Source of the DNA: Gymnopilus junonius | Taxonomy: Eukaryota > Basidiomycota > Agaricomycetes > Agaricales > Galerinaceae | DNA length: 63,068 nucleotides | Direction of reading: 5' to 3' | NCBI GenBank assembly: GCA_015501075.1 | Contig: JADNYJ010000210.1 | Location: forward strand, 1 to 63,068 | Shown here: positions 22,457 to 34,279 of the stretch, piece after piece | Layout: each line of letters starts with the position of its first letter | Numbering within the stretch: the first letter of the stretch is position 1 | Notes under the pieces: model-generated | Seen by the model: only the letters and a program-made list of their open reading frames with translations | Database searches by the model: none | What the model was told of the DNA's origin: nothing | Program-made: the position numbers and the translations under genes

Positions 22457-24114
22457 TCAACCGCGTGGACTGGGTTCATCTAGTTCTTCTTCTGCTTCCG
22501 GTTCCTCAATTATTCGGTCTCGAACCCCAGCCGTAGCAGCTTGAGCAGCCGCCTTTGCTTCCTTTTTGCGTTTTGCAGAATCTTTCAGCTTTTCCCATCG
22601 TTCACGGAATTTGGCAATCATCAATTTCTGGATGGAAACGAAGTCAATGTCGAGAAGCTTGCAGAAGAACCTGAAACAAAATTGAGCCAACATTTTTCTC
22701 GTTCTCGACACGCATCAACCGAAGTTCGTCCTCAAGTTCCTTGACACGGCGGGCGTATTGAGCTTCCCTGCCTGTGTTTATCCCAGGGATCGGTACAGCG
22801 GGGACATTGATATTGAGACTACTAAAGTCAAGTGGAGGTCCAGGTCGTTGGAGTATTGCCGACGTTCCCAGTGCACGCTGCGCCTGGAAAAGGGGGTGAG
22901 TTAGCCCTGGTAAGAAACGAGCACAAACATCAGAAAATATTAAGTCACCTCTCGTGTGGCCATAAAAATACTATCCCGCAATTGAAGATCTTGTTCTTTA
23001 CGGAGTTTTAGTACGCGTTCCGCAGCCTCCAAGCGACTCTTCATCAAATTGATTTCAGTCTTCAAAGATTCGTTTTCTTTCTTCAAAACTGCGGGTGATG
23101 GCTCGGCGCCTGATGGAATCAAGAAAAAGGATCCCGAGAGATCGTCTCCTACGTAGAAAGTAAGAGAGCAGATAAGATGAAAAGCAAAAGAAAGGCAGAC
23201 CCTCTTCAAGGAAATCCTCAAAGTCTTCCTCGTCGTAAGACGACGTTCTCGAACTGCTTGCTGAACTTTCGTCATTCTTCTTTGAACGGCTTTGACTTCC
23301 CTCACGTATCATACCGATTTTCCTAGTGAACTTCGAAAAAATAGGCTCATCAATATCAGTATCGCTGCTGAGATTGCCATCTCGGCGACTATCCTGGGCA
23401 CTTGGATCAGAGGTGGGTGAATTAGTTTCAGGATTACCGAGAGGGACGGTAGCAAATGCGACGGGCTGAGATAAATTGTCTAACATGCCCTGCATGATAT
23501 TCCAAAATTGGTTGAAGGCATCTCCAGGGTCTGACTACGGAGTGGCTTGACGTCAGCTGCGTACTGTGGGGAGATTGGACGACAATCAGGAAAGAATGAC
23601 GCACTCGCTGTCCGCCGAGCAGCATAAAGGATTCGTCGCCGGTGTTTTGGGAATCTGTCATGCCGCGTAATGGCTGCGGTGATGAAGTGTTCACCCTTGG
23701 AGGGCCGTTGTATGGGTTTGAGTTCTGTCTGAGTGGGGGAGGAGCGGGTATTTCTGGTTTCTGCGGCAGCGATGGATCTTTGCCATCTGCCTTGAGCTGG
23801 TCAACCTTGCGGTGAAGTTCCCTTGTTGCTTTGCAGTGTTCGTTGTACAGCATGCGCAGCGTTCGCTTGGCCTGGAGAAAAGAAAAGGATCAGGCAAAGT
23901 ACAGCGCAAAAGCGACTGCTGTCTGACCGATTCATCATGACTGCGATCAATGGCGGCCATATAAGCCTCTGCAGCATGCGAATGTTCCTCAGCTGCTAGG
24001 ATGAGGAGACCCTTTGCGAGATATTCGTCAGCATTTGCGGCATGTTGGTGGGCCTAAATGTAACGCTGAGAGTGGGTGGGACAAAAGAGAAACGAATAGA
24101 CGAACGGTGTTCAT
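22457..24114 (-). CDS. ATG38: Atg38/NRBF2-like protein (MIT domain plus coiled coil)
   Basis: Likely regulatory subunit of the autophagy PI3-kinase complex I. The ATG is the complement of 24112-24114; exon 1 is only Met-Asn-Thr, then an intron leads to AHQHAANADEYLAKGLLILA, EEHSHAAEAYMAAIDRS and RTLRMLYNEHCKATRELHRK. That is a three-helix MIT domain with the same AHQ start as NRBF2. A Ser/Pro-rich disordered middle follows, then SYDEEDFEDFLEEGDDLSG. The coiled coil (VLKKENESLKTEINLMKSRL and KELEDELRLMRVENEK) leads to an Ala/Glu-rich tail ending at 22457. The MIT plus coiled-coil order fits Atg38/NRBF2, but such proteins diverge fast, so another MIT-domain adaptor is possible. It shares a 115-bp promoter with RSP5. 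Confidence 0.62.
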
Positions 24115-24229
24115 AGGGGAGTCGATGGCGGCATGAAGGATGAGGGATAAAAATAGAGCAGTGCTGTGACAGTAGTGTTGTGTGACAGCGCCGCTTCGGT
24201 TGCCAAGGTCCATCTTGAATAGAGCACTC

Positions 24230-27200
24230 ATGTCCGCTCCTCTGTAAGTCCTCTTAATTTCTCTCCTTTTCTCCACTCAACCCTCTTGCAGCGCCAAAAA
24301 GATCAGGGTCACAGGTACTTTCTTTCTCTTCCCCTTTTCCAGTCATTTTTATTCCCCCTTTCCTAGTCGTCGCAGCAGATGGTCTCTCCAAGCGCGATGT
24401 CTTCCGTCTCCCAGATCCTTTTGCCGTCATTACTGTCGATGGGGAGCAAACAAACACCACCAGCGTTATAAAAAAGACCCTCAATCCCTACTGGAACGAA
24501 AGCTTTGATATGTAAGCCCCTGCCGTCTTCCACTATCTCCGGCCATACTGAGTCATCGCCGTACCTTAGAACCGTCAAAGACTCTTCTGTCGTTGCCGTC
24601 CAGATTTTCGACCAGAGAAAATTCAAACGAAAGGACCAGGGATTTTTGGGTGTTGTTAACGTTCGTGTGAGCGATGTTCTGGATCTCGAATTGGGCGGTC
24701 ACGGTATGTTTCTCCGCCCTCCGGTCACTTCGCTGCTCCTGTTATTCCGTCATCTAATCATGCTTTTAGAAATGCTTACCTTGGATTTGAAAAAATCAAA
24801 TGACAATCTCGTCGTCCATGGCAAGCTCATAATCTACTTGTCCACCAATATCACGCAGCCTATATCCAATCCCGGTCCTTCACAAGTCACTACGGCTCTG
24901 TCTGATATGGGTCTGGCCAACACCTCGGCTTCCACAAGCTCTGCCAATCTCACTCTCACCACTTCCACTACTGGCGGTACCCTCTCCAGATCTGCTAGTT
25001 CCCACGCCAATGCCCCCGACGCTGCAGGGCCTTCCGTCGCCGTTCAGAATACCACCCCTGCTGCCTCTGAAGGTCAACATCAACCTACTTCGCGGCCAAT
25101 TAGCACCATCCCTACCACTAACGCTGCTGTCGCGCCTGCAACAACGGCTCCGTCTATTCAAGCTGCTCAGTCTTCCGCACCTCCTGCTACAGGCACTCAA
25201 CAACAGAATGCTCAGACGCGCAATTTCAATCCTAATGTAGACCAGTATGGTCCTTTGCCTCCTGGCTGGGAAAGGCGCATCGACCCTCTGGGACGTACTT
25301 ACTATGTCGATCACAACACGCGCACAACCACCTGGAATCGACCTTCGTCCAGTGCTGCGGTCAATAATTCCACGCAAGACAGCGAAACAAATGCTGCTCG
25401 TGACCAGCACTCACGGCGTATATTGGCCGATGATCTTCTGGAGGCCAACAATCCTTCTTATCGTGGCAGTTCGGTCCCTGCACAAGCCGCATCCTCTTCA
25501 CATACTACCGAACAACAGCAGCCTGCCGCTATTTCGACATCATCGGCTACTACGGCTGGATCAGGAAGCTTGCCAAATGGTTGGGAGGAAAGGTACACGC
25601 CTGAAGGTCGACCTTATTATGTTGACCACAACACCCGGACAACGACGTGGGTAGATCCTCGCCGACAGACCATCATCCGTGTTATGGGTCCCAATGGACA
25701 AGGGTCTGGATTACAGCCTCAAACTATTTCGCAGCTCGGGCCTTTGCCTTCTGGATGGGAAATGCGACTCACGGCAACTGCCCGTGTGTACTTTGTTGAC
25801 CACAACACAAAGACAACGACATGGGATGATCCTCGTTTGCCGTCAACACTAGATGCAAACGTTCCACAGTATAAGCGTGACTTTAGGAGGAAGCTCATCT
25901 ACTTTAGAAGTCAACCGGCCATGCGTGCTCAGCCCGGAAATTGCCAGATTAAAGTCAGGCGAAATCATATATTTGAGGACAGTTACGCCGAGATTATGAG
26001 GCAGACGCCCAATGACCTCAAGAAACGTCTAATGATTAAGTTTGATGGTGAAGATGGTTTGGACTATGGTGGTCTGTCAAGGTTGGTGCAGCATTACTTG
26101 TTTTAACTGGCACAACTGCTCACATGTTGAATCAGAGAATTCTTTTTCCTTCTGTCGCATGAAATGTTCAATCCATTCTACTGTCTGTTTGAGTACTCTG
26201 CCCATGACAACTATACACTCCAGATTAATCCTGCATCTGGTGTCAACCCCGAGCATTTGAACTACTTCAAGTTTATTGGACGTTGCCTTGGTCTTGGTAT
26301 TTTCCACAGGAGATTTCTGGACGCTTACTTCATTGTCAGTTTCTACAAGATGATTTTGAAGAAGAAAGTCACTTTGTCTGACCTGGAGAGTGTCGATGCC
26401 GAGTTGCACCGGGGAATGACCTGGATGCTGTGAGTTATCGTTCTGTGATGTTACTTCTATTTTTTTTTCTGACAATGGAGTATGTTTCTAGCGAAAACGA
26501 TATTACAGACATCATTGATGAAACATTCACGACTACAGAGGAGCGATTTGGTGAAATGGTGACCATTGAACTCAAGCCTGGCGGAACAGACGTTCCTGTC
26601 ACTGAGGAGAACAAGAAGGAATATGTCGACCTTGTCGTCGAGTACCGTATCTCCAAGCGTGTAAAGGAGCAATTTGAGGCGTTCATGTCAGGCTTTAGCG
26701 AGCTCATTCCTCAAGATCTTATCACCGTCTTCGATGAGCGTGAGCTGGAGCTCCTCATTGGTGGCATGTCTGAGATTGATGTGTAAGTTTTGATGTTGCC
26801 CTTTCATGCCGTTTATTCTAATATATCTTCCTATCCAGTGATGACTGGACCAAGTTCACCGACTACCGTGGTTATGAGATGAACGATGAGGTCATCCAGT
26901 GGTTCTGGAAGTGTGTGCGGAGTTGGCCTCCTGAGCGCAAGTCTCGCTTGCTACAATTCGCGACGGGCACATCGCGTATACCAGTCAACGGCTTCAAGGA
27001 CCTGCAAGGTTCTGACGGCCCACGAAGGTTCACAATAGAGAAATCTGGAGACCCTTCACAGTTACCCAAGAGTCACACGTGCTTCAACCGTATCGATTTG
27101 CCGCCTTACAAGGATTATGCAAGCTTGGAGCACAAGCTGACGCTTGCCGTTGAGTAAGTGATTTCCTTTGATTGGGTGACTGGATGCCATTTTACTAATC

Positions 27201-27246
27201 TTGTGTGCTTTTTCTTAGGGAAACCGTTGGATTTGGACAGGAATAG
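24230..27246 (+). CDS. RSP5: Rsp5/NEDD4-type HECT E3 ubiquitin ligase
   Basis: HECT ligase that ubiquitinates membrane proteins for endocytosis and acts in many other pathways. A tiny first exon (MSAPL, ATG 24230) and three more short exons encode the N-terminal C2 domain ([45 protein letters not shown]). A long Ser/Thr/Ala/Gln-rich linker precedes three WW domains, near 25246 ([20 protein letters not shown]), 25570 ([20 protein letters not shown]) and 25745 (LPSGWEMRL and [17 protein letters not shown]). The HECT domain starts at about 25880 and runs through [18 protein letters not shown] to the catalytic Cys in [16 protein letters not shown]. It ends with the conserved Glu-Thr-Val-Gly-Phe-Gly-Gln-Glu, TAG 27244-27246. 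Architecture is complete. An in-frame stop after exon ...GGLSR shows a real intron near 26081-26135. Confidence 0.95.
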
Positions 27247-27849
27247 ACCTTCTCATTGTTCATCTTTCTTGCTTGCCTTTTCCCGCCCTTTATGTTTCCT
27301 GTCCCGTTACTCTTACGTAAGGTTAAATTCTAAAGTATATCTTCTTCTTTTGTACATCTATGATTTATTCTTCCCTGCAATCATGTTTTCAGTTACCTTT
27401 TAGCAACGACCCTTTCACGCCTTTTCCGTCTTCTGTGTAATTAGAGAAAAGCACTACGGCTGCAGGACGTGTCTTTGGATAGATGCATTACTGTTACACC
27501 TAAGTAGCTTTTCTCTGTTAGTGGTTTTAATGACATTCTTGTCTATCTATCCCTCCTTTCAATCTGTGCAGTGTGCAAGTGTTATCTCCAGACCATGCTA
27601 CGTCTCCGTTCTCGTGCTCCTTCAAACATGCTCACGACCTGCATGGCATGATTTCATTATTGTTCGCTTCCTCAATCATACATCGATACTTTTAAGACCG
27701 CGGAGAGGGACTAAAAAACAAATTATTAGTAATAGTCGATATACTCTACACATAGTGGTACAATTGATAGGGTGTCAGGATATCTTAGACCAAATTGGAG
27801 GCAAACCGTAGGCACAGATAGCAAAATGAAGTAGTAAAGGAATGGACCA
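27247..27849. other. Intergenic, tail-to-tail
   Basis: About 600 bp of T-rich sequence between RSP5 and ABD1 stops, probably two 3' UTRs. No gene seen. Confidence 0.4.
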
Positions 27850-29700
27850 TCATCGTTTTTCGAAAGCGAAAGCAATATAGATATCTAGGCATCTCTGTCG
27901 GTCGCAGTCTCGCGAAGAAAAAAAAATACTCACTGGCAGCTTCCCACTGGTCTTCATCCATGGCACTTGCACCCTCTTCGTCAACAACCTTCATGCGAAC
28001 AAGGAGGGGCTTGAATTCAGGATGTTCCTGGTGTTCCTGGAATACTTCATGGAATTCTTCTTTGTAGAGCAGAGTAAGCCCATATTCTGAAGCCAATCTA
28101 GATTCAAAAAAAAAGTGAGATCAACGAATCTCAAGATTAACGGTGCAATCAAGATAGGGTTGAGTGTGAAAATGAGCAAGTAGGCGACATCGCTTCGGAA
28201 CACATGGGATGTGAGCATGCAGTGGAAGATAAAGCAAGAGAGGTGAGGATGCAAATTACAAAGATGCGCGTTTGTTATGACAGCGCGTAGCAAGTGCACG
28301 TGCTGTTCAAGTAACAATGAAGAGAGCAACTCCGAGTGTCAATCGAATATCGAGCAATGATCGCTCTTACGAGTGAAGAGCAAATGACACATGTGTAAGA
28401 GATTAACGCACTGCACGAAATTATCCCACTGGACGACATATTCAGGGACGTTTTCCACTGCATCCTGCAGGAAGAACCAGTATTTGTGTCCATAGATCGG
28501 GCGCTGACGGTTTTCAAACGAAATTTTGTAGACAGAATTGCCGAATGAAAGGTCTCCAGCATCTGGAGGCATATTACCCAGGTGCTCACTGTCGGTGGAG
28601 CAATCACAAGAGCACGTTGCAGTCATGATTACCAAGGATAAGGCATAGTTTTTTGAGACACAGATATGAGAAATGAGATTACAAAACAGCAGGAAGGATA
28701 TACAATTGACGTACAGGAGAAGGTCTGCGTTGGGTATTGTGCCGATAAAAACGCCACCTGGTCGTAGATACCGTGTAACATTATCAAGCATACACCGAGC
28801 TTTCTGGAGGGTCTCAAAGGCATAGTGCATGCAGAATTGCATAGACACGACATCAAACGGTTGAGCAAGTTGAGCAGGTGTGAACGCCTTCGAGATCGGT
28901 TGAGTGTAGCAATCTAGTGCAGCAAAAGAAGCATCGAAACGAGGACCACGCAAACCCTCCCATCGACTTTTGGCCTGGTCGATAGATACAGCAGCAATGT
29001 CTGGAAGAAGGTTGACGAATGTTCAACTGCCGAGCAGGAAAAGACAACGCACCAGCACCACACAACTCTTTCACATGAGCCTTTGCCCATTTTGTCATAT
29101 CGCCACCCTTTCCACATCCTAGGTCAAGAACCTTGCCCCTAGCCATACGCATGCGACCAGGTCCAGGAAGAGGACCAGAGACAGAGCTTTGTTCAAGTGC
29201 GGGATGACCAAAACGGGTGATGAGAACCGATTTGACCCAGTTGTTGAAGTTTTTGAGACCAATGATTGGAGATTCGAGACGCTGAACGACGCCGACGTCC
29301 GGACGTGAGTTGTCTGCAGCAAACAGGGGTCAGACGAGAGAGCGGGGACGAGGACAGATGACTTGCAATGCTCGACGACGACGCCTACATCGCCTGTATG
29401 CCGCTTTTGGGGACGAGCATCTTCAGGCTCGGGGTCATCGCTGGGAGCGCGCTTTCTCTTTGAAGCCAGACGAGCAGCACCCTGTCCGCGGAAGTTCCTG
29501 TACTTGTCCATCTCGGACTGGGTGAGGGGGATGAGGACGGACTCGGGCTTGGAGATGCGCTTGCGGGGGTTGTAGGGAAGAGTGTCGGGGACGGCATTGC
29601 TCATGTGCTCGGGATGGTTGAGGAGAACGGAGAGATGTGTGGCTCTGGGCTGGACAGGCGAATTGAGGACAGCATCGCGGACAGGATCAAATGCTGGCAT
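27850..29700 (-). CDS. ABD1: mRNA cap guanine-N7 methyltransferase (Abd1)
   Basis: Nuclear enzyme that methylates the GpppN cap of nascent mRNA with AdoMet. The ATG is the complement of 29698-29700 (MPAFDPVRDAV). The basic, disordered N terminus includes ARLASKRKRAPSDD. The catalytic domain begins LESPIIGLKNFNNWVKS, then the AdoMet-binding motif KVLDLGCGKGGDMTKWAK, DIAAVSIDQAKSRWEGLR, FDVVSMQFCMHYAFET, RYLRPGGVFIGTIPNAD. After a long intron with minor open frames (about 28595-28715) it continues SFGNSVYKISFENR, YGHKYWFFLQDAVENVPEY, and ends NIYIAFAFEKR, TGA complement 27850-27852. These are the hallmark blocks of cap-N7 methyltransferases. The stop of APE2 is only 73 bp upstream of this start, in the same direction. 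Confidence 0.93.
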
Positions 29701-29773
29701 TGTTTTATTTCTTTTTCTGCATTTTCCACTACAATAACACAACTACTTGCTGATGTAAGCCCATCCCATCTCC

Positions 29774-32700
29774 TTAATCATACCGCTCAAGCCATTCCTT
29801 CACATCCTCAGTCGATCGCTGGGGCACACTCAGTCATCTGTCGTCGCAAGCTCAACAATCCTCTTACCTCGATGAACTCTGTCCGAGCGCGGATGCTGTC
29901 CAACGACTGCGCCAGAGCCTGATTATATTTAGATGTGTCCTTGTCCTGTGCAGCATCATTCCTTGTCACCCGCTGGGAACCTGTCGTCTATCACTGTCTT
30001 GCTCACCTTGAAATATGCCTGGACAGCCTCCAAGTCCTTCTTGGTCGAGTAGTAGCTTATTGTAGCCTTTACACACTTTATCGGCCTTTATGCCTCAACC
30101 CAACCTTGCAGGTTCACTCACCGAGACAAGTGCTCCGAGAGTAAAGTTGCCCTCAAATCGCTTGTACAACTGTTTCCATACAATCATCAGTATCTGTCCT
30201 GTCCATTCATATCAGGATTCCGCTTACAGCATCATACTGATCTTGCAAGTATTTCGTCAACACCTTCGTGCTTTGTGGTTCATTGACAGCAAGCGGAAGA
30301 AGTAGATCACATCCTGGTCTCGTGCCTTCTCCGAGATGAACTTGAACGTCTCAGCGAGCAGCGACTCGTCTTGTGTCGAACTCATTCCACGACTGTGTGC
30401 GCTGGATTAGTCTATGCTCGGTCACTTTTAAGCTTGACATTCACATTGCTGCAATCTTCTCTTGAGGAGTTTTGGGGTTGTCATGGATCTTGATCATCGC
30501 ATCATACTCTGCTCGGCCTCCATATTTTGCGGCCTGACTTGCTCATCAGCTCAATGAAACACATGGTGGAGAGAAATGTACCGCCGCAAAGATGGAGCTC
30601 TGCAGTTCAGCCGGGATTTTGGAATCATCCCCAGTCTCCAGGTAGTATTTGAAACGGCTCTTCAGCTCTGCGTTCACTCTGACAGCTAATCAGCATACTT
30701 GTACATCACTTTATAGCAGATACTTACCCTTCGTCACCAGCTGCAGATGCCTGTCCAATAGCCAGCTTCCTTAAAAGCGATTTATCCAATGCTTCGCCTT
30801 CAGGATAGTCGTAACCCAATTTATCCACCAAGGGAACAAAAAGAGCCTGCCGCTCATTATTTAACCGCCACTGTCTGAAGAATGAACGGACTTACACGAC
30901 CGAATTTATCTAGCTTGTCTGTGATTTCTGAATGCTCCCACCAGGTAGAATCTAAAGCTGCGAGGTTGTCTGCAATACCCTGCCAAACAAGATCTGCAGA
31001 TCGTAGTTTAGATCATGAGATACTCTGTATGGGGACATACTCACATTCTTTCTCGTTCTTCAGCAATTCCACAAGCGTCAGTGCACTGCTCAATTTTGCC
31101 AAGCCAGCCTTGGACAATGCCATAGAGTCAGATATCAATCCCAGTCGGTCTTCCAAGGAGAAAACAGAATTCTCCTTGGCCGCTTCAGCTGCAATCTGAG
31201 CAAGGCGCTCAGGGGTATACAGGACGCGGTCTGCATCACTTTCAGAACTTGCAATCGAAATTCACTACATAAACACGTACAAACACCGTTGGTACCTGCA
31301 TTCAGCTTGAACGGCTTGCTGGTGTCCAGTGAGATGGTTGTCTGGCGTTCCCGCAGGACTGGGCTTTTATCCACAAGGGGTTTACCCTCTTGAACAGTCA
31401 AAAAGCCAATGGAACATTCCTGGACAATTCAATCCGCTGTGAGTAGCGTATGGTGCGACTAAGGATATAAATTCACCAGATAGTCTTGTTGTCCTTGGGT
31501 TCAGGAAGACCCGCCTCCAGGAAACGATCCTGGCGAACGGTGATACCCTTGGCATCCTCAGTGACAGTGATCACTGGGAATCCGACCTTTGTGATCCAGT
31601 TCTCCATAAGTTCTGTGATATTGAGTCCAGTGGCCTCGCTGATACCAGCCCAAAGGTCGTGCGTGCGGCTGTTTGCAAAGAGTTTCTTTTTGAGGTAGAG
31701 AGAAACACCCTTCAAAAATTTGTCTTCGCCCACGTAGTAGGACAACATGCGCAGGACTTGAGTTCAATTAGTGTATGCTATTTTGTGAAACATTGCTGTC
31801 CCTCGTACCGGAGGCAGCTTTGGAGTAGGACAATGCATCAAAGATCTAACCAAAAATAAATTTAGTATTTTGAAGGAAAACATACTGAATACTTACCTGA
31901 TTGATGTGATTTGCGTCAGGGCAGTCGACTTCAATGGGATGAGAAGAAAGTTTAGCATCAAGGGACAGAGCTCGACTGAGATGATCGATAATAAACTGTG
32001 AGTTAACGCGCCATTCCGGGAAGACTCTGAAAAAAAAAAAATTAGTCATCGTCATGACAGTAGATAGAAATGTTCACATACTTGTCTATATGATGTAAAC
32101 GTTGTCAATTACGCGCAACGGGCAAAGTCATAATAGTACCACTCACCAGGTATGATAACTTCTCCCATCTATGATTTCATGATCAAAGCGAGGTTAAAAT
32201 ATTTCGAAACTATTACGACACACCAAAGTTGCGAAGCCTTTTATAAGCAATTAGGCAACTGCTCAGTGTCTCAAGACGAAGCACATACCCTCATTCAGAT
32301 ATAGATAGTTCCACCATTCCATGGTAGTGATGTTACCAAACCTTTCAGCCGTGTATTGAGTCGATATAACAACGATAATTCAATTTGTTACATACCACAT
32401 ATGAGCGACTTCATGGCTTTGGGTACCAGCAATTTGCTTCTTAGCTTGGATACTCGCACGCTTAGGATCCAACAGATAGGCATTTGTCCTGCCTGTGATT
32501 AAGCCCCAGTTCTCCATGGCCCCGGCATCAAAATCGTGCGCCTAGAAACCCTGAACTTCGGAAAATAATTGAAGATAGCATTTATAACGAACCACCAGAG
32601 TATCAAGCTTCGGAAGAGGATATTCCACGTCGAAGATCTTCTCATAGAGTGGCAAAACTGCCTTCTTGACATCAAGGGCAAATTGGGCCTGGTGAATGCC

Positions 32701-33673
32701 ATCCTTGGTCGCTGAACAAGATATTAACAAAGCAAACGAGAAAAGAACGGTGTTTATTACTGTAAATGCGAAGCGGGATAGTCTTTCCACTTAATGGCAT
32801 CACGACGGATGACTCTAGAAACTCGAAATCTCCATTGGCAAAGGCAACGATGTAAGAAGACATCGGGGGAGTTGTCTCGAACTTGGTGATCTTCCATTTC
32901 TCATTTTGCGTATTTGCCAAAATTTCCGTAAGATGTGCGGGTACATCTGCGACTGCATCGACAGACTGCTCGGAGATAGCAGGCATGTTGCTCAGGCTAA
33001 TGGTATCCGCGCGTGAGATCAAGGTGACAGTAAACTTGGCCTTGAGGAGAGGTTCGTCCCAGCATGGAAAGGCTCGTCGAGCGGCGGTGGGCTGTAGCAG
33101 TTATGGACGTTGATGTCAATCCTGACAGTGGAAATGAATGTATTCAATGCTCACTTCAAACTGTGTCAATGCATAGAATCTGGTCTTGTCCCCATCCTTC
33201 CAGGAAGACTTGTAGTATCCCGCCATACTTCCTGTAAGCTTACCAGAGAATGCAATCTTTAGCTCTGCCTTTGAACCCGCAGGAAGTTTGTCAGTCAGCT
33301 GGTAAGTTGTGCGCTCCTGAGTTTTATCGAAGGTCGATGAGGTTAGAGATTGCTCCGCCTTTAAGGCATCAGAATATATAGACCTAATCGCAAAGTATAA
33401 CTGCGCCGAAATGAAGTAAAATCAGGAAAAACATACGCTTTCGTGAGGTCGAGATCAGATGAGTTGAAGGTGATCGCTGAAGTTTCCGTATTGACGTCGA
33501 GGCTTAGATATTGTCAGAACCTAGATATTCAGAATATGGGTCGGGACTCACTTGACTTTAACGAGACCTTGGAATTGTAGATTGTCTAGGTCAGTCTTGA
33601 CGGTGAGATCATAGTGCGTAGGTTTGACGTTTGTTGGGAGACGGTATTGGTCTGCATCAGAGGAGGAAGACAT
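29774..33673 (-). CDS. APE2: M1-family zinc aminopeptidase (Ape2/Aap1, puromycin-sensitive type)
   Basis: Removes N-terminal residues from peptides. The short-form ATG is the complement of 33671-33673 (MSSSSDADQYRLPTNVKPTH). Domains: N-terminal beta saddle with WKDGDKTRFYALTQFEPTAA and RRAFPCWDEP; exopeptidase motif GAMENWGLITGR; zinc site HEVAHMWFGN followed by NEGFA, so His, His and Glu ligands are present; a thermolysin-like domain with YSKAASVLRML; and a C-terminal ERAP1-like helical domain ending ERSTEDVKEWLERYD at the TAA complement 29774-29776. More than ten short introns, so individual exon ends are approximate. An in-frame ATG 112 codons upstream (34007-34009) opens a basic extension resembling a mitochondrial leader, described as a finding. 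The family call is certain; the choice of start is not. Confidence 0.92.
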
Positions 33674-34279
33674 AGTACTAATATTTGAAAAGGTAGATGG
33701 TGTCGATGTAATGGATAAGATCGATGAAGTCGAGTGAAGCCTTGTGTTCAGATTACGGGAATAGGCGGTTTTGTATTGCCAGGACGGGATACATCCCGGC
33801 TTTTGAGTGACTTGGCTGAACGGCAAACCACATGGACTTTGGAGATCCCTCCACGATGTGCAGCTTATTGTGGGCGACACAGGCGTGCCTAAGTTTGTCG
33901 CGTGTCCAATGCTACGCCGTGTATTCTGGTAGAACCTAGGGCGAACGCGTTGGACGCGTAAGAGGCAAGTCGACATGCCCGTTTTGGTCCAACTACTTTT
34001 TACCGACATGATACAAGTTCCGGATAATTAAAACTACGCAATCCTGTCCAAGTCATAATTGTCGTTAATTTACAAGTGCGAATGGTCATTATTATAAATT
34101 TGGTTCCAAGAAGGTCAGTTATAAGCGTCCGGTCTCGTCGGCAAGAAAGCACTGAGAGAAGAGCAGGGGAAATGTCAAAATTCAGTAAGGTTACAAGAGG
34201 AATCAGCTATGAGACAGGAACGCATAATGGATGCAGGGATCCATCCAGCTCGGAAGGGAGAAGTCATACTAGATGCAAT
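33674..34279. other. Upstream region of APE2 with in-frame N-terminal extension
   Basis: Up to 34009 the minus strand keeps the APE2 frame open without a stop for 112 codons from a true ATG. From 34010 to 34279 nothing coding is seen, and this part must hold the APE2 promoter and the 3' end of the next gene. Confidence 0.5.

Noticed and set aside
24880..25410. Minus-strand frame of 176 codons inside RSP5
   Set aside because: Shadow of the low-complexity linker and first WW domain of RSP5; composition dominated by Arg and Ser from the opposite strand.
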